64,000 nt of DNA from Protonemura montana (taxonomy: Eukaryota > Arthropoda > Insecta > Plecoptera > Nemouridae). Each line of letters opens with the position of its first letter. The stretch's first letter is position 1. The position numbers and the translations under genes were made by a program. The stretch spans positions 15,799,021 to 15,863,020 of the forward strand of contig OX387602.1 of the NCBI GenBank assembly GCA_947568835.1, in the 5' to 3' direction. This document shows, one piece after another, positions 21,860 to 32,900 of the stretch. The notes under the pieces are model-generated. The model searched no databases, was not told where the DNA came from, and saw only the letters and a program-made list of their open reading frames with translations.

Positions 21860-23999
21860 TTAATTGTCAAATTGTATTACTCCATACTCCCCTGTTCTCA
21901 TCCAGTTGGGATCAATTTTATCGCACGCCTCAGCCTGATTTGGTAGGAGCCCGCAGATAAGGTCACATTTAACCGTGCGTAATGCTGCCACGCTTGTCGG
22001 ATGGAACGTTCCTAACGCCTTGTGGAAGGTAGTTGTCGGATCCCAGTTGATCCCTCCCACGAGCTTGCGGTAATTAAGATCTCCTTTTACGATCACCAGC
22101 TTTGCCCGGGTCAATTCGGCTTGCAACTCCTTGTCAATATCACCAATAGCATCGAAGTTGAGCGGCAAAGTCCAAAATTGTTCAGCAGCCATCGTCCAAG
22201 TGCCGGAGTCAACATATCCTTGCCACCTGGCAGCTACGTTTGCTAGACTGCCAGGGTATTTGGAGAGTTGCTTCAGGTTCCATGTGAAGTCGCTCAGCAT
22301 AACATCGGATACAAACCATGGCATTGCTTTTAAGTGGAACTTGACGTGTTTTGCGAGAGAGAATGTAATTAGAAAATCGGCTAGGCAGAGGTCTGTGAAT
22401 AGCTCGTAGCCAACGTTGTCGCAGATTATTGCTGAAAGAAATAGCATTGCATATTTATTTGTTTGGATGAGTAGCAATTTGAAGGCCAATTATCCATCAT
22501 TAAATCAAATTTGTTAGCTTACCAACATGACCATCATTGTCAATTTTTTCACTAAGAGAGTTGCAAATTTTCTCCGACTCGTTGACTAGAACATTGTTTC
22601 GCAATTCTTCGATTCGCTGCAGGAAGTTGCTGGTCTCTGACGATTCACATAATGACACTGACAAATCACAACTGTTGCCCCACAAGTTCAATGTGAGCAG
22701 AACAACTAGTTCTTCTTGGATTTGAGCTGGCGTCATTTGAACATGTTTTTTGATCACACTTAGCAAGTGCTCACCCAAAGCAGTACAAGCCTTCAGGGCA
22801 TCGTTAAATGATGCCTCCTTTTGAGCACGGAAAGGATCTACTGCATTCAACGATCCGCTAAAAAGAACAACCATTGAAGATTTATTCTTTTTAATGAAAA
22901 GATACTAACTATAAAGAAAGTGTTGGTATACAATTGGTAGATTTATGAAAAAAAAAACATTGACTATCATACGCTAAAAGTAGGTGCTTGCTAGACTATA
23001 AATTATTATTTTTAAATGTGTATGAAAAATAGCCGACATCACTGCAAAGATTGTCACGACGCTGACAACTTCTGAGAGATGTAGATTTGCTTCAATTTAA
23101 AAGCCTAGAGTCTTTATTTTTGGAGACTTAACCAAACAGTGGAATTACTACCTAACCCCTACCCCAAAGCTCACACAACTGTTGAGGCTTTCAGAAGTAT
23201 TTATACAGAAGTAGCAGAGACTTCACACCTTAGTTCAAAAGCTTCTTGAAATCGTCGGTACATGTAGCATTCGGCATAAAGCCAAACAGTCGAATACCAC
23301 CTTGGCCCATCAGGTTCTACAACTTTCCTCTCCTCCAGGTACTTATTCCATTGTGCAACGTCTGCACCATTCGAAGTGAGCGGCAAGAATATCTTGTTTG
23401 TCTGTAGTTCGTTTTTAAGTTTGGAAAAAGATCCTATTATTTCTTTTAATTCATTAACAGCTGCCTGAAAAATGTAAATGTAAATTCAATAAAGAGTTCA
23501 AATAAAAGTAGGGTGGAAGTTAATACTAAAATTAATAATTTTTCAAGAAATGTCTTACATCTCCATATTCGTTCACTATTTGCTCCTTTTCTCGTGCTAG
23601 ATGGTCAATGACTTTTGTCAGTATCACTGGTAATCGGCTGTTGACGGTGAAGTATGCATAGCTCCTGTAGCATAATTTGAAATAGATTAGAAATATTTGA
23701 ACGAAAAGCGCAAAATGTCGAAAACATTCTTGGCAGTAAGGACATGCAAAGTGTTAAAAGGAAAGCGCTCACCGAGAATATTTTGCAGACAATTCTGCGC
23801 CTATTGGTGTAGACGTATCGAGAATATCTTCATCTTTTGAAAAAGCTCTCTTTAGATCCATTGAGAATGTCTGATACAAATTTCTTAAACTAATTCGGTT
23901 CGAATTAATGAATTGGTCGCAAAATCTTCCAGACGTGTGATGTGCAAGAACGATATTCTTTCTCACTGTCAACAGCTGGTCTAACCTAACCCGAACCAT
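21860..23999 (-). CDS. ARMT1: ARMT1, DUF89 metal-dependent damage-control phosphatase
   Basis: DUF89 proteins are metal-dependent phosphatases; ARMT1 acts on fructose-1-phosphate-type sugar phosphates and was also reported as a carboxyl methyltransferase. Exons in transcript order are 23999–23773, 23664–23559, 23464–23229, 22857–22523 and 22431–21860, 491 residues in frame. Metal-binding Asp and Asn appear in ICDNVGYELFTDL (about 305–317). MPWFVSD and KGDLNYRKL are the other hallmark blocks. Vertebrate ARMT1 is about 441 residues. The extra length is an N-terminal extension of some 46 residues that is rich in basic residues (seven Arg/Lys, two acidic), like a mitochondrial presequence. Initiation at the inner Met47 would give the usual form. 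Paralogues of the pantothenate-kinase DUF89 branch fit less well. Confidence 0.94.
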
Positions 24000-24624
24000 G
24001 TCGTGGTTTGCTTGTTGACATCATAATGTCAGATTTGTAACTGTCACGCAGCATTTTGTCTTTGTTTCAAATATCAACATCTCTCTACCATTAACGAGAT
24101 TTTTAAACAGCACATTTTTTTACCATAAAATACTTTCTATAATGCTTATAGCATTGACAAAACAGTATTATCGGTGATTCTATAGCAAACGTAACCTACT
24201 AAATTAAAAAAAAAAACTGTTAATTTATTATTTTAAACATTTGAGTACATCCAGCCTCATACTAACCACTCGGAAAATATTTTATTCAATCTTTACATTA
24301 AGTAAAAAATCAGATATGCTGTCTATACTTAATTTTGAACCATTAAACGTAGGCTAAATGTAGGTCCTTAGGAGGTCCATTGGATCATAGACTATTGACC
24401 CATAACTATTACAGAAGTTTTTGAGAACATAATCTGTACTTAACATAAATTGAGTTGTGGTATTTGGATATGCACTGCTGACTCCTATTACATTATAGGG
24501 CTTACCAGACTAATTTGATCTCCAAACCCCTGTCTGTCGTTAACTTGTTTGTGCAGCTAACCCTCAACTAAACACTCCGAAGATTAGAATTGTTTGCTTA
24601 CCTTAGACTTTGTTTAAGCAGAAG
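24000..24624. promoter_or_regulatory. Shared 5' region of ARMT1 and the zinc-finger gene
   Basis: The spacer between two divergent start codons is 625 bases, AT-rich, with no TATA box placed convincingly on either side. Confidence 0.35.
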
Positions 24625-25936
24625 ATGGCAGCAGAAATAAAAATAAAAAAAGATTGTACATCAAAAATGAAGATGTTTTCAAGAAGGTGGCTAGAACTAG
24701 ATATAATGAAAGATTGGCTTGTGCCTCACAGTGATCCAATGAAAGCAAAGTGTAGAGCTTGCAACAAAGTAATAAATGCTGGTAAAAGCGAGTTGGTGAA
24801 GCATGCTTCAGGGCAGAAGCATTCGCAGAAATTGCTGAAGCTCAAGGCAGGAAAATCACAAACTCAGGAAGCACTCGATTTTATCACCAATAGTTGTAAG
24901 ATCAAAATCACAGTACATTATAATAATAATGTTTAATAATAATAATAATAATTTTGTTTTTTATTGTAATGGGTCTTTCTTTTTCTAGTGAAGATCGAAT
25001 CTGAGCCGTGTATTGAGACAGCTGAAGAAAATGGATCGAATAAGACTGCCAAGGCTACCGAAGTACAATCCAGCACTTCTTCTAAAGGGTATGTTTTGTA
25101 TTTATTAAAAACCAACTAGCATATATGCAAGCATGAGATAGTAACCAGAAAGTTGAAATTTTTAGTACCTGCAATCAATCAAAAATATAAAATCGAGACC
25201 AAATCTAGACCTATCTATACATCAGAGAAAAGTTCAAGAATTATTAGAAACTGCTGCAGTGTTTGATATATATAAGATATATATATATCTTTTGACAGCC
25301 AACGTCGTTTGTTTTCGAAATTGTCATCGTGGTCACTTTGGAATTCACAAAGTTTCCACAATGCAGTGATCCCGAGTGACATAAGCGGCAAATTTCAAAT
25401 TCAACTAATGGGGGTACTTTTGGTTGTGGTCCCATTAGAGGCTTTACATTTGAAACCAAAATGCCCACTTTCTCAAAATAATAAGCGGCCGTTAGGCAGC
25501 GGGTTCTGCTAGTCTGTTTCTATAAAAACCATTGAACTGTTGTAGTACTAGTTCTATGCCGGTTTACATCTAGAAGAAGTAGTAGTTTCCATCTTTAGTA
25601 GCATAAATATTTTAACATGTATGTTATAAAAATAAATATTTAAAGGGAGAAATGATTAAACTACTAGATCTCTCATTTCAGTTTCAAATAAGATACCAGA
25701 AAAGTGTTTTTGAAATGCTTGATTTAATATTGGGATTAGCTTTTGCATGGTTTTCTCCAAAATGATGTTTTTTTTTCAGAATTGAGAATTCTGAAGAATA
25801 TGATGGTGCATACCAGAAGAAACACATGGAGTTGCTCTCAAGAATTGCCAGTTCTTTGGATAGAATTGCATGGAGCCATGAAGCACTTGTTAAATTAATA
25901 TCACCGAAAGAACACAGTGAAATGACATCAGATTAA
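24625..25936 (+). CDS. Small BED-like zinc-finger protein
   Basis: Exons 24625–24895, 24989–25088 and 25780–25936 encode 175 residues in frame. One zinc finger lies at about residues 30–65: WLVPHSDPMKAKCRACNK supplies the Cys pair and LVKHASGQKH the His pair. This is the BED/hAT-type layout common in insect regulators and in hAT transposases. The rest is a Ser/Lys-rich linker and a C-terminal helix (ELLSRIASSLDRIAWSHEAL) that could mediate dimerisation. There is no transposase catalytic domain and no terminal repeats, so a domesticated or host regulator is more likely than a transposon. An earlier in-frame TTG at 24610 was not used because ATG at 24625 has a normal context. Function unknown. 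Confidence 0.78.
25089..25779. other. Intron 2 of the zinc-finger gene
   Basis: AT-rich, with an ATATAT stretch near 25,266–25,290 and a poly-T tract before the acceptor. Nothing else was recognised. Confidence 0.4.
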
Positions 25937-27962
25937 TTAATTGGGATTCTTGAACTTGTTCAAGAATCAAGTAAGCAGTGCTTTCCTAAATTCTCTATCA
26001 ATCGACAAAAAACAAATGCTAGGCGTTGGTTCAATACCCAATCTGTAATATCCTTCTCTGGCTAGAATCAGTGCTACTTCATTCCATTACATGCTGCGTT
26101 GGAATATTATCTTCGAAGCGTCTGCTTTCTGAAAGAACTCATTTTCAGGTCTCCAAATTGGGCAAAATATATTGGCGTATGTTGTAGGATACAAACAAAC
26201 ATCTGTCAATAGACAACTAAGCATGGTGGACATAAGAATGTTGTTATTACGACGTTAGAAACTGTATGTTAACTACTTTTAACCAATTTTTAATCTACAA
26301 AATAATAATTGGTACCTTTGGAATGTGATTTTACTGGATAATTAACAAGGTTCATCATTGTCATCCTCTTACGGTTCAATGACACACTTTTCAAATTTAG
26401 CGTCGATCCACACACAATAAGTTAATTCGCTGACTTTTAGAATTTGATCCATGTGTTATCTCATTTCTTTGCCCCAAACCACTTTTTCACTTATGAATAG
26501 AAGAATGTGAAAATACACCAATCACAGTGCATTTTATTTCATTTGAACTTTTTCCGTTTTACACATTTTTTTATTATAATCTCACCAATAACCTATCTCT
26601 AAGGAGTTATTATTAATATTTCATTAATTTCTTTTGTGTTAATTAAATTTTAACAATTTTTTAAACTTTGTACTTAATACTTTTGATAATTCTCCCTCTC
26701 ACTACAATTTAAGTACATACAACTTAGCAATTATTTACCAAATCTAAACAAAAAAGTATATTTTCTAAATATTTATTTTATACTCTAATTCCTAATACCA
26801 ACCAACAACAGACGTAGATCAACATTTTAAAAAGTAAACTACCCTGGGATGTGAAGGAGTACTTGTAGAAAAATAAAAACATTACTAAGTCTTAATTTCT
26901 AAATTTTTATTTATGGCAATGAAAAACGATAGCTCGACACATCTGGTCACACACAATTCTTACAAAGACAACGACTAACTTCTTAGCTAACACTGGGTGT
27001 TTTGATTCTTGACAAAAATACAAAACAAAAATAGAGCTAGGTGTACAATGAACATTTCTGGGTAAAACAAGGAAGCAACTGAGTTAAACCACAACTGAAG
27101 AGTTATGTTCCTTATTCCAGCCATTATTCTGACACCGGCTTGAGTCTCAAACCACCTCTTTTCCCTATGTGTTATTTTATAATCTCATCTCATTCTTATC
27201 ACTGTCAAATAACATATTTCTAGTACTGACCCTACGGAAGAGAATTTAATAAAGAGGCAGGGTGATTTTTGTTCATTTTGTTGTACTCATTTAGTCTTAT
27301 AATGTGCATTTAATTTCACCCTTGTTAACACATGGTACTATTGCACTTTGATTTCAAGAAAGTAGATTCCATATTACCCTAATAGGTATTGCATGTCCAG
27401 CAGCACAGTTGAACTTTGTTCTTCGTAAGTGAACTTTGTTCACGTTCCGAATCAACAAAATATTCCAAATATTATTTCCCCTCATAAATTGTTGCGTAAG
27501 CAGCACTGCAATTCCATATATATGTTGGGACACAAGATTCCTTTTCCTGAATTTAATTATTTAAAATTGAAATTTCCCGCTAGTGTTGTAATTTGCAAAA
27601 GTATCCTGGTTTTACTTTGACTCACTGCCCAAGCATCCTAACTACCTTATGTCAATGGGTAACAAGTAAATTTCTGATTAACTCTATGTAAAAAATGGAT
27701 TTGCAGCACCATGCCAGTTTAGAAAAAGAAATAGGAAAACCCATTTTTTTTTTTAGCCACTAGATCAAAAACTCTTACAACACTGTTAACTTGTCTCCAA
27801 ATCACTGAAAATTAAGTGTACGTAACTTAATGCGTCAAGTGAACTCAATCATTTCCTTCAATCCTTACTGAATTTGAAAGAAGGCACATAACTAAATCTA
27901 CTAAAAATTTGACTGAATTGTTAGAAACGAAAGGAGGGTAACGAAACAAATGCTTTGTCCAT
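25937..27962. other. Convergent spacer, zinc-finger gene and FBXO28
   Basis: It includes the 3' UTRs of both genes. A minus-strand ATTAAA at 27557–27552 may serve FBXO28. Very AT-rich between 26,500 and 26,900. No coding exon or known repeat was seen. Confidence 0.45.
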
Positions 27963-29965
27963 CTACTTTCCACGAGATTTCTTCTGGCTATTTTCTAGTT
28001 GATCAGCCTTAGTTGCGGCTCTAGTCCGCTTGGTTCCACGGATAACGGTATCAGTCACATTTTCAGCAGTTTCCTTGGGATTTCCCAGGTTCCGTGCTTC
28101 TGAGACAGTTGGCTTGATGGCTTTGATTACCAGGCTGGGCCCGATGTCCTTCTCTGCCAATTCCGGCACCCGGCTCAGTTTGGCTGACAAGTCGGTGAAT
28201 TTGTGGTCCCACTCAACCAGTTGTCGCTTCATTTCAATCAGTTGTGAATCCTGGCCCTTAATCTTCTCTTCTTGCAAGCGTATCTTGCGGTTCAGCTGCT
28301 GATTTACTTTGTTCGCCTTAAAATCAAATTGGAACATTTGAACTGAGCTAGTGGGAACCTGTCTTTCAAAATTTAAGGCAATTTTTAAATTAAAATCTAT
28401 GAATTTTTTCTAGATTTAACGATAGATTTCAGCCAATACTTCTACATGTACTTATTATAGCTGGCTACATTTACCTTATCTATGAATGTATTTAACAGTT
28501 TTCGCATGCCGGCAACATTTTTCTTTATTCTCCTTGAAGCACGTGCACGCATCAGCATCTCGGAGCGGAACTTATGTAATGTAAAATGAACGGGCCCCAC
28601 AGCATGTAAGGTCACAGGTACAGTGGAGCTGCTTGGAGTAGCTGTGTTGTTGCCGGTCACCAAATCCAAGTGGCGAATTCTTCCTGCAGGGATGTGTTCT
28701 AAGGGAAATATGCTGAGTATACATTTAATTTTGGGTACGTACTTTGGTAGTAGCATTGAGTTTAGTAAATGGTTCTAGGCAGGCCACAAACATATCTATA
28801 AATAAAATACATTTTTGCCTTAGTTGCTATGAGCATTTAACGTTACAAGATTAGAAATGTGGATTTTTTTTTTTTTTTTTCACAAAAAGAGTATGGTTGG
28901 TGAATCTTATCTATACATATATGAATGGGTGTCTATGTAGGTAATTTTTAAGTCAAAGAAATAAATTTATACAATACCTGAACACGTAATTTTTGTGGCA
29001 ATAATTGAACGCAGCCTCGGTACAATGTTTTCATCAAAATGTTCCATTGCCATGGACGAAATGTCTCGTAATTCTTGCAGCGCCTCATGGGCTCTCGGTG
29101 GATGTTCCATATCTTTTATCGAGATAAGAACCCGGAAAATCTCGTCTGTAACCTGTGTATTGTGGACAACTTAGTTAAATTTGATATCATTTTATGTATT
29201 TCCCGAAGTGATAATGTCGTTTGTATTCTGTTAACCTTTCCCGGTATGAAGCAACAGAGCCTGGCATCTATGAACTTCGTGTAGGTCATTGATAGCATGG
29301 ATAACCGAGTCTCTATGGCTGTGAGAATATCACAGTGTCGAGCCATCACATGGGTTCTTCTTTCTGACTCCCGCCGCGGAAGAAGAGCCTTGTACTTCTT
29401 GTAACACTGCGAGTGGTACTTTTCCACAGCGAAGAAACCTCGGTTAAGAGTGCCTTGACATTTCTTGTTCCAGGACTGAGAAACCTTTAAAATACTCGAA
29501 GTATTAATTTACACAAACGTAGAACTTGGAATTGATAAGAGCCAAATGTAAGGTGGTTAGAATATGGTAATCCTCACAATTCTGTATTTGGCAACTTCAT
29601 CATATGTTAGATAGGAAAAAATTTTGTCCAAAACAACATCAGGAAGCTGCATAAGCTGCATAGCTGGAAATGGTGGGATTATACTAAAATCACCCCAAAA
29701 ACCGTATTCAAGTGCACGTTTTCAGGCAACTCTTCACACTCAATTACAAAAATATATCTCGAAATCACAAATATGTAATTTTTATGACATAACCAAATCC
29801 GACAACCTATAGCCCACTATAGCCCACTCTAGTCAAATTAAACTTCGCACTGCGTGGTGAGCCAAATCTACGACTGGTAGCAAAAGATAGAACCTTTGCA
29901 GGTCTCGCTGGCTCACTTGAGCCGCCTGGCATTCGATTGTTTGATTCTCGAAACCCGAATGCCAT
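27963..29965 (-). CDS. FBXO28: F-box only protein 28
   Basis: This is an SCF ubiquitin-ligase adaptor; vertebrate FBXO28 acts in the nucleus on MYC and topoisomerase IIα. Exons in transcript order are 29965–29917, 29663–29578, 29484–29236, 29152–28978, 28698–28475 and 28316–27963, 378 residues in frame (human 368). The F-box is at about residues 21–45 (LPDVVLDKIFSYLTYDEVA). Very conserved blocks follow: LLPRRESERRTHVMARH, CCFIPGKVTDEIFRVL and RAHEALQELRDISSMAMEHFDE. The C-terminus has a coiled coil (LNRKIRLQEEKIKGQDSQL) and a basic tail ending KKSRGK, a likely nuclear signal. The acceptor at 29485 was chosen because it gives the same length as human between F-box and RGF/QGF. The exon 1 donor GTGAGC at 29916 is the one that fits phase. 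Its start codon faces that of smooth across 12 bases. Confidence 0.94.
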
Positions 29966-29986
29966 TTTAGTTTCAACATGGCGTTC
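29957..29986. promoter_or_regulatory. Near-palindrome carrying both start codons of FBXO28 and smooth
   Basis: The left arm GAATGCCAT (29957–29965) and right arm ATGGCGTTC (29978–29986) are inverted with one mismatch in nine, around the 12-base spacer TTTAGTTTCAAC. Each arm holds the start codon of one gene, and both proteins begin Met-Ala-Phe. The plus-strand context CAACATGGCG agrees with the first ten bases of the TISU element (SAASATGGCGGC), which marks mRNAs with very short leaders and overlaps a YY1 site. Confidence 0.75.
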
Positions 29987-32900
29987 AATGGTGATGGACC
30001 ACTCTCAAAGCGTCAGCGCACTGATATAGAATCCGGCCAACACAGAGTAAGTTGTTTTTAATGAAAAGATCAATTGAAATTTAAAGACGATTAATCTCTC
30101 TTCAATGCCGACAAGAATTTTGCGGTGTTCCGTTAATTCTGTACCATAACCTCCTCTCGGTTCCTTCTCATGCTTGGGATTTAGGATCGAGTCGTATCTT
30201 TCACGCCATCGCGTTATTGATAAGAAGATAAAGTTCGGTCTTTTATTTCTTACCTGACATGTTTCAGTACGATTGTAGTGGTATGTGTCCTTATCTCGAG
30301 GAGCCGGAACACACGAAAACATTAAAAAATTAGAGGTTTCTTCTGTGTTTAAATGCTCCAAATCTAGATTATGAGATCTATCTTGTCAATCTTAATACAT
30401 AATTTAAAATGCTTAGGCGAACTTAATTGCGCTTATCAAAATCTGCTCGACAGTAAACCAATGTTATTTACGACTGTCTTATTTTCATAGTTTACATAGA
30501 ACTAAAGATAAAAATAAGGAAAAACAACAACAAACCATCGTCATATTTTGAAGTCAAGATCAGGAAGATCACAAATACCAATTTTTCTACTGTTGAGCAT
30601 TGTTGAATATACACAAAGATGTAAATATCGGGACCTACTGGACCCTTCAGAGCAGCGCTTTTGTAGTTCCAACAATGCGTGGGTTTTTTATTTACGAGGA
30701 GAGTTCTTTCTGTGGGTGTTCTTGAGTAATGAAAACTGAAATTCGATTTTGTTTCTGCATTGTTTTAGAACCACGCAGATGAATACAACTCTGGCTACAA
30801 TGACGAACCTCGCAGGAAAAGGTAAGGAAGCAAATCTCCCATTTGTTCAGAACACAGAAGCTAATTAGGACAGACAATTTGACAAGTTGTAATTCAATTT
30901 AAAGGACTCGCTACAAAGTACTAACATCACCAACAGTTTCTACATTACCGTTTGTTTGTCGACCAAACCAAAAGTGCTGGGATCAGTCTAAATTATCGTG
31001 TTAGCAAAATTATGTAAAATACAGATCACGTACAAACAATAACCAACAGTTCTTGGTTGATTATGATTCTTAAAAACCTTATCGGCCCTTGTGATTTATG
31101 GTCCATTTAAAATTTTGATGGCAACTTTCAATAGTTTTTGGCATGACAATTCTGGCTGGCAACCATATTCTGGTGCAGTGGATTCAGCCCACCCTTCCAC
31201 TCCTGCTCCTACCATTGACGTTGTTGATTTTGCTTCGATCACAGGATTACATGCCGACTGAAATGTGATCAGAAGCTTTGATACCCAACTCTCGCGAGAA
31301 CTCCAATCCATTCGCCGTCAGTAATAAAATAAGCAGCTCCACATAATTTGTTGCCTTCGTTCGTTATGCGATATCTCCGGATCACTAGCTTTCGTCGTAT
31401 ATTGAGCAGTACATATACGTTTCCTTTTGAAGACTTAATTTATCCCTCCTGAGAATGTTTGACTTGGAAGTTGCTTTACTCCTTCGTAATTTGATATTAT
31501 TGTACATCGTATCGATCTTGTAGGTGGAATTAAATAAGGGCCCATGGAGAAGTTAAAACTCGTTTTCTACTCATGGGACTGTTACCTTTATGGAGTGGAG
31601 ACTGGAGTGCGCTTGAATTCCATCCTCTCCTTGGGAACGAAATGCAGATTTCAAATTGGATTAGATGGTCGGTCGGCTGTACTTGAGCTGGCTGCAGACG
31701 GACGTAGACAATAGACTCGTGCGATTTGCTCTCCATGCCTTGCATGTGGTCAGTGTTTGCCTTGAAGAATGCTTTTTCTCACAGAATTTGAATCACCGAC
31801 ACACGATATGTTACGAGATCTAGTCGTGGACGTACGTATGTACTGTACAAGAATACGAACATAGCCAAGAATAAAAATGATGCTATATTGTTAAGTCCAT
31901 CCAAATCATCTCTAAAATTGGTCATAGTTGACCACCACGGGGCACAATAAAAAAAAAAAATGTTATCGACGTGAATGAAAAGGGCACACTGATATTCTCA
32001 GTAATGTCAAAACGCCCTCCATGAGAGTCTGAACATTAGCAACTTTATCTCTGTTTAGTCTCGTCTCCCCCGCTTCGAGAAACGCGTTATCCGTCGACGC
32101 GTCGCTGCAAACGCAATTATGCAATTTGTTATTAAGGGACGTCACAATTCTATTTGGTATGACAAGCTGGCATTTGCATGAGTTGCTTTCATGTCTGCCA
32201 TGTAGAAGGGATTCTCAGGGTGCTGGGGTGGAGGGGGGAGGGGGGGGGGGGGGCAGCCAACCTTACGTAGATTATATATCCAGGCCGAGGCGACCGCCGG
32301 GGACTGAACTCGGAACTCGGGTCGTGCCAATGAAAGGCCCGCTCGGCTTCCAAAGGGAGACGAGATTTCAACTTCGGCTTTAGGGAAACTCGACGACATT
32401 TCAAATAAATCCGATTTTATAAAACCAATATGCTGAGCCTCGTATACACTCGCAATTTTTTCACTGTTTTCTAAGGGTAGCTACCGACAAGAGTTCGGAC
32501 CAAGACTTAGAATATACTTTAAAACTACAGCTCATTGACAAAATTGGAAAATTAATTACTGGGCACACATTTGATTCTAATACGTAGCAAAAAATAACGC
32601 GTATTTCGGGTTATCCGAGTCAGTTATAGCATGGTCACCCCTATGTTCTTCACGTGCTGTGCCATGCACCCTCCCACTCGACGTCCAGTGCGACGCTCCT
32701 GTTTCGGACGCCCCAATTCGGACGCCAGCGCCGCGAGTGTCTTGACATGTTTGCTACCCTCCTTTTTATTAGACTTGCACTTGAACGTCAGTGAATCCAC
32801 TTCGCAGCGTGGCGGCAACGTGCAGGGCATTTTTGTCGTAACATTTTGTACCGAGCACTAACTATCCAGGCATTCTCTCGTCGAGAAGCTATGAAAATTG

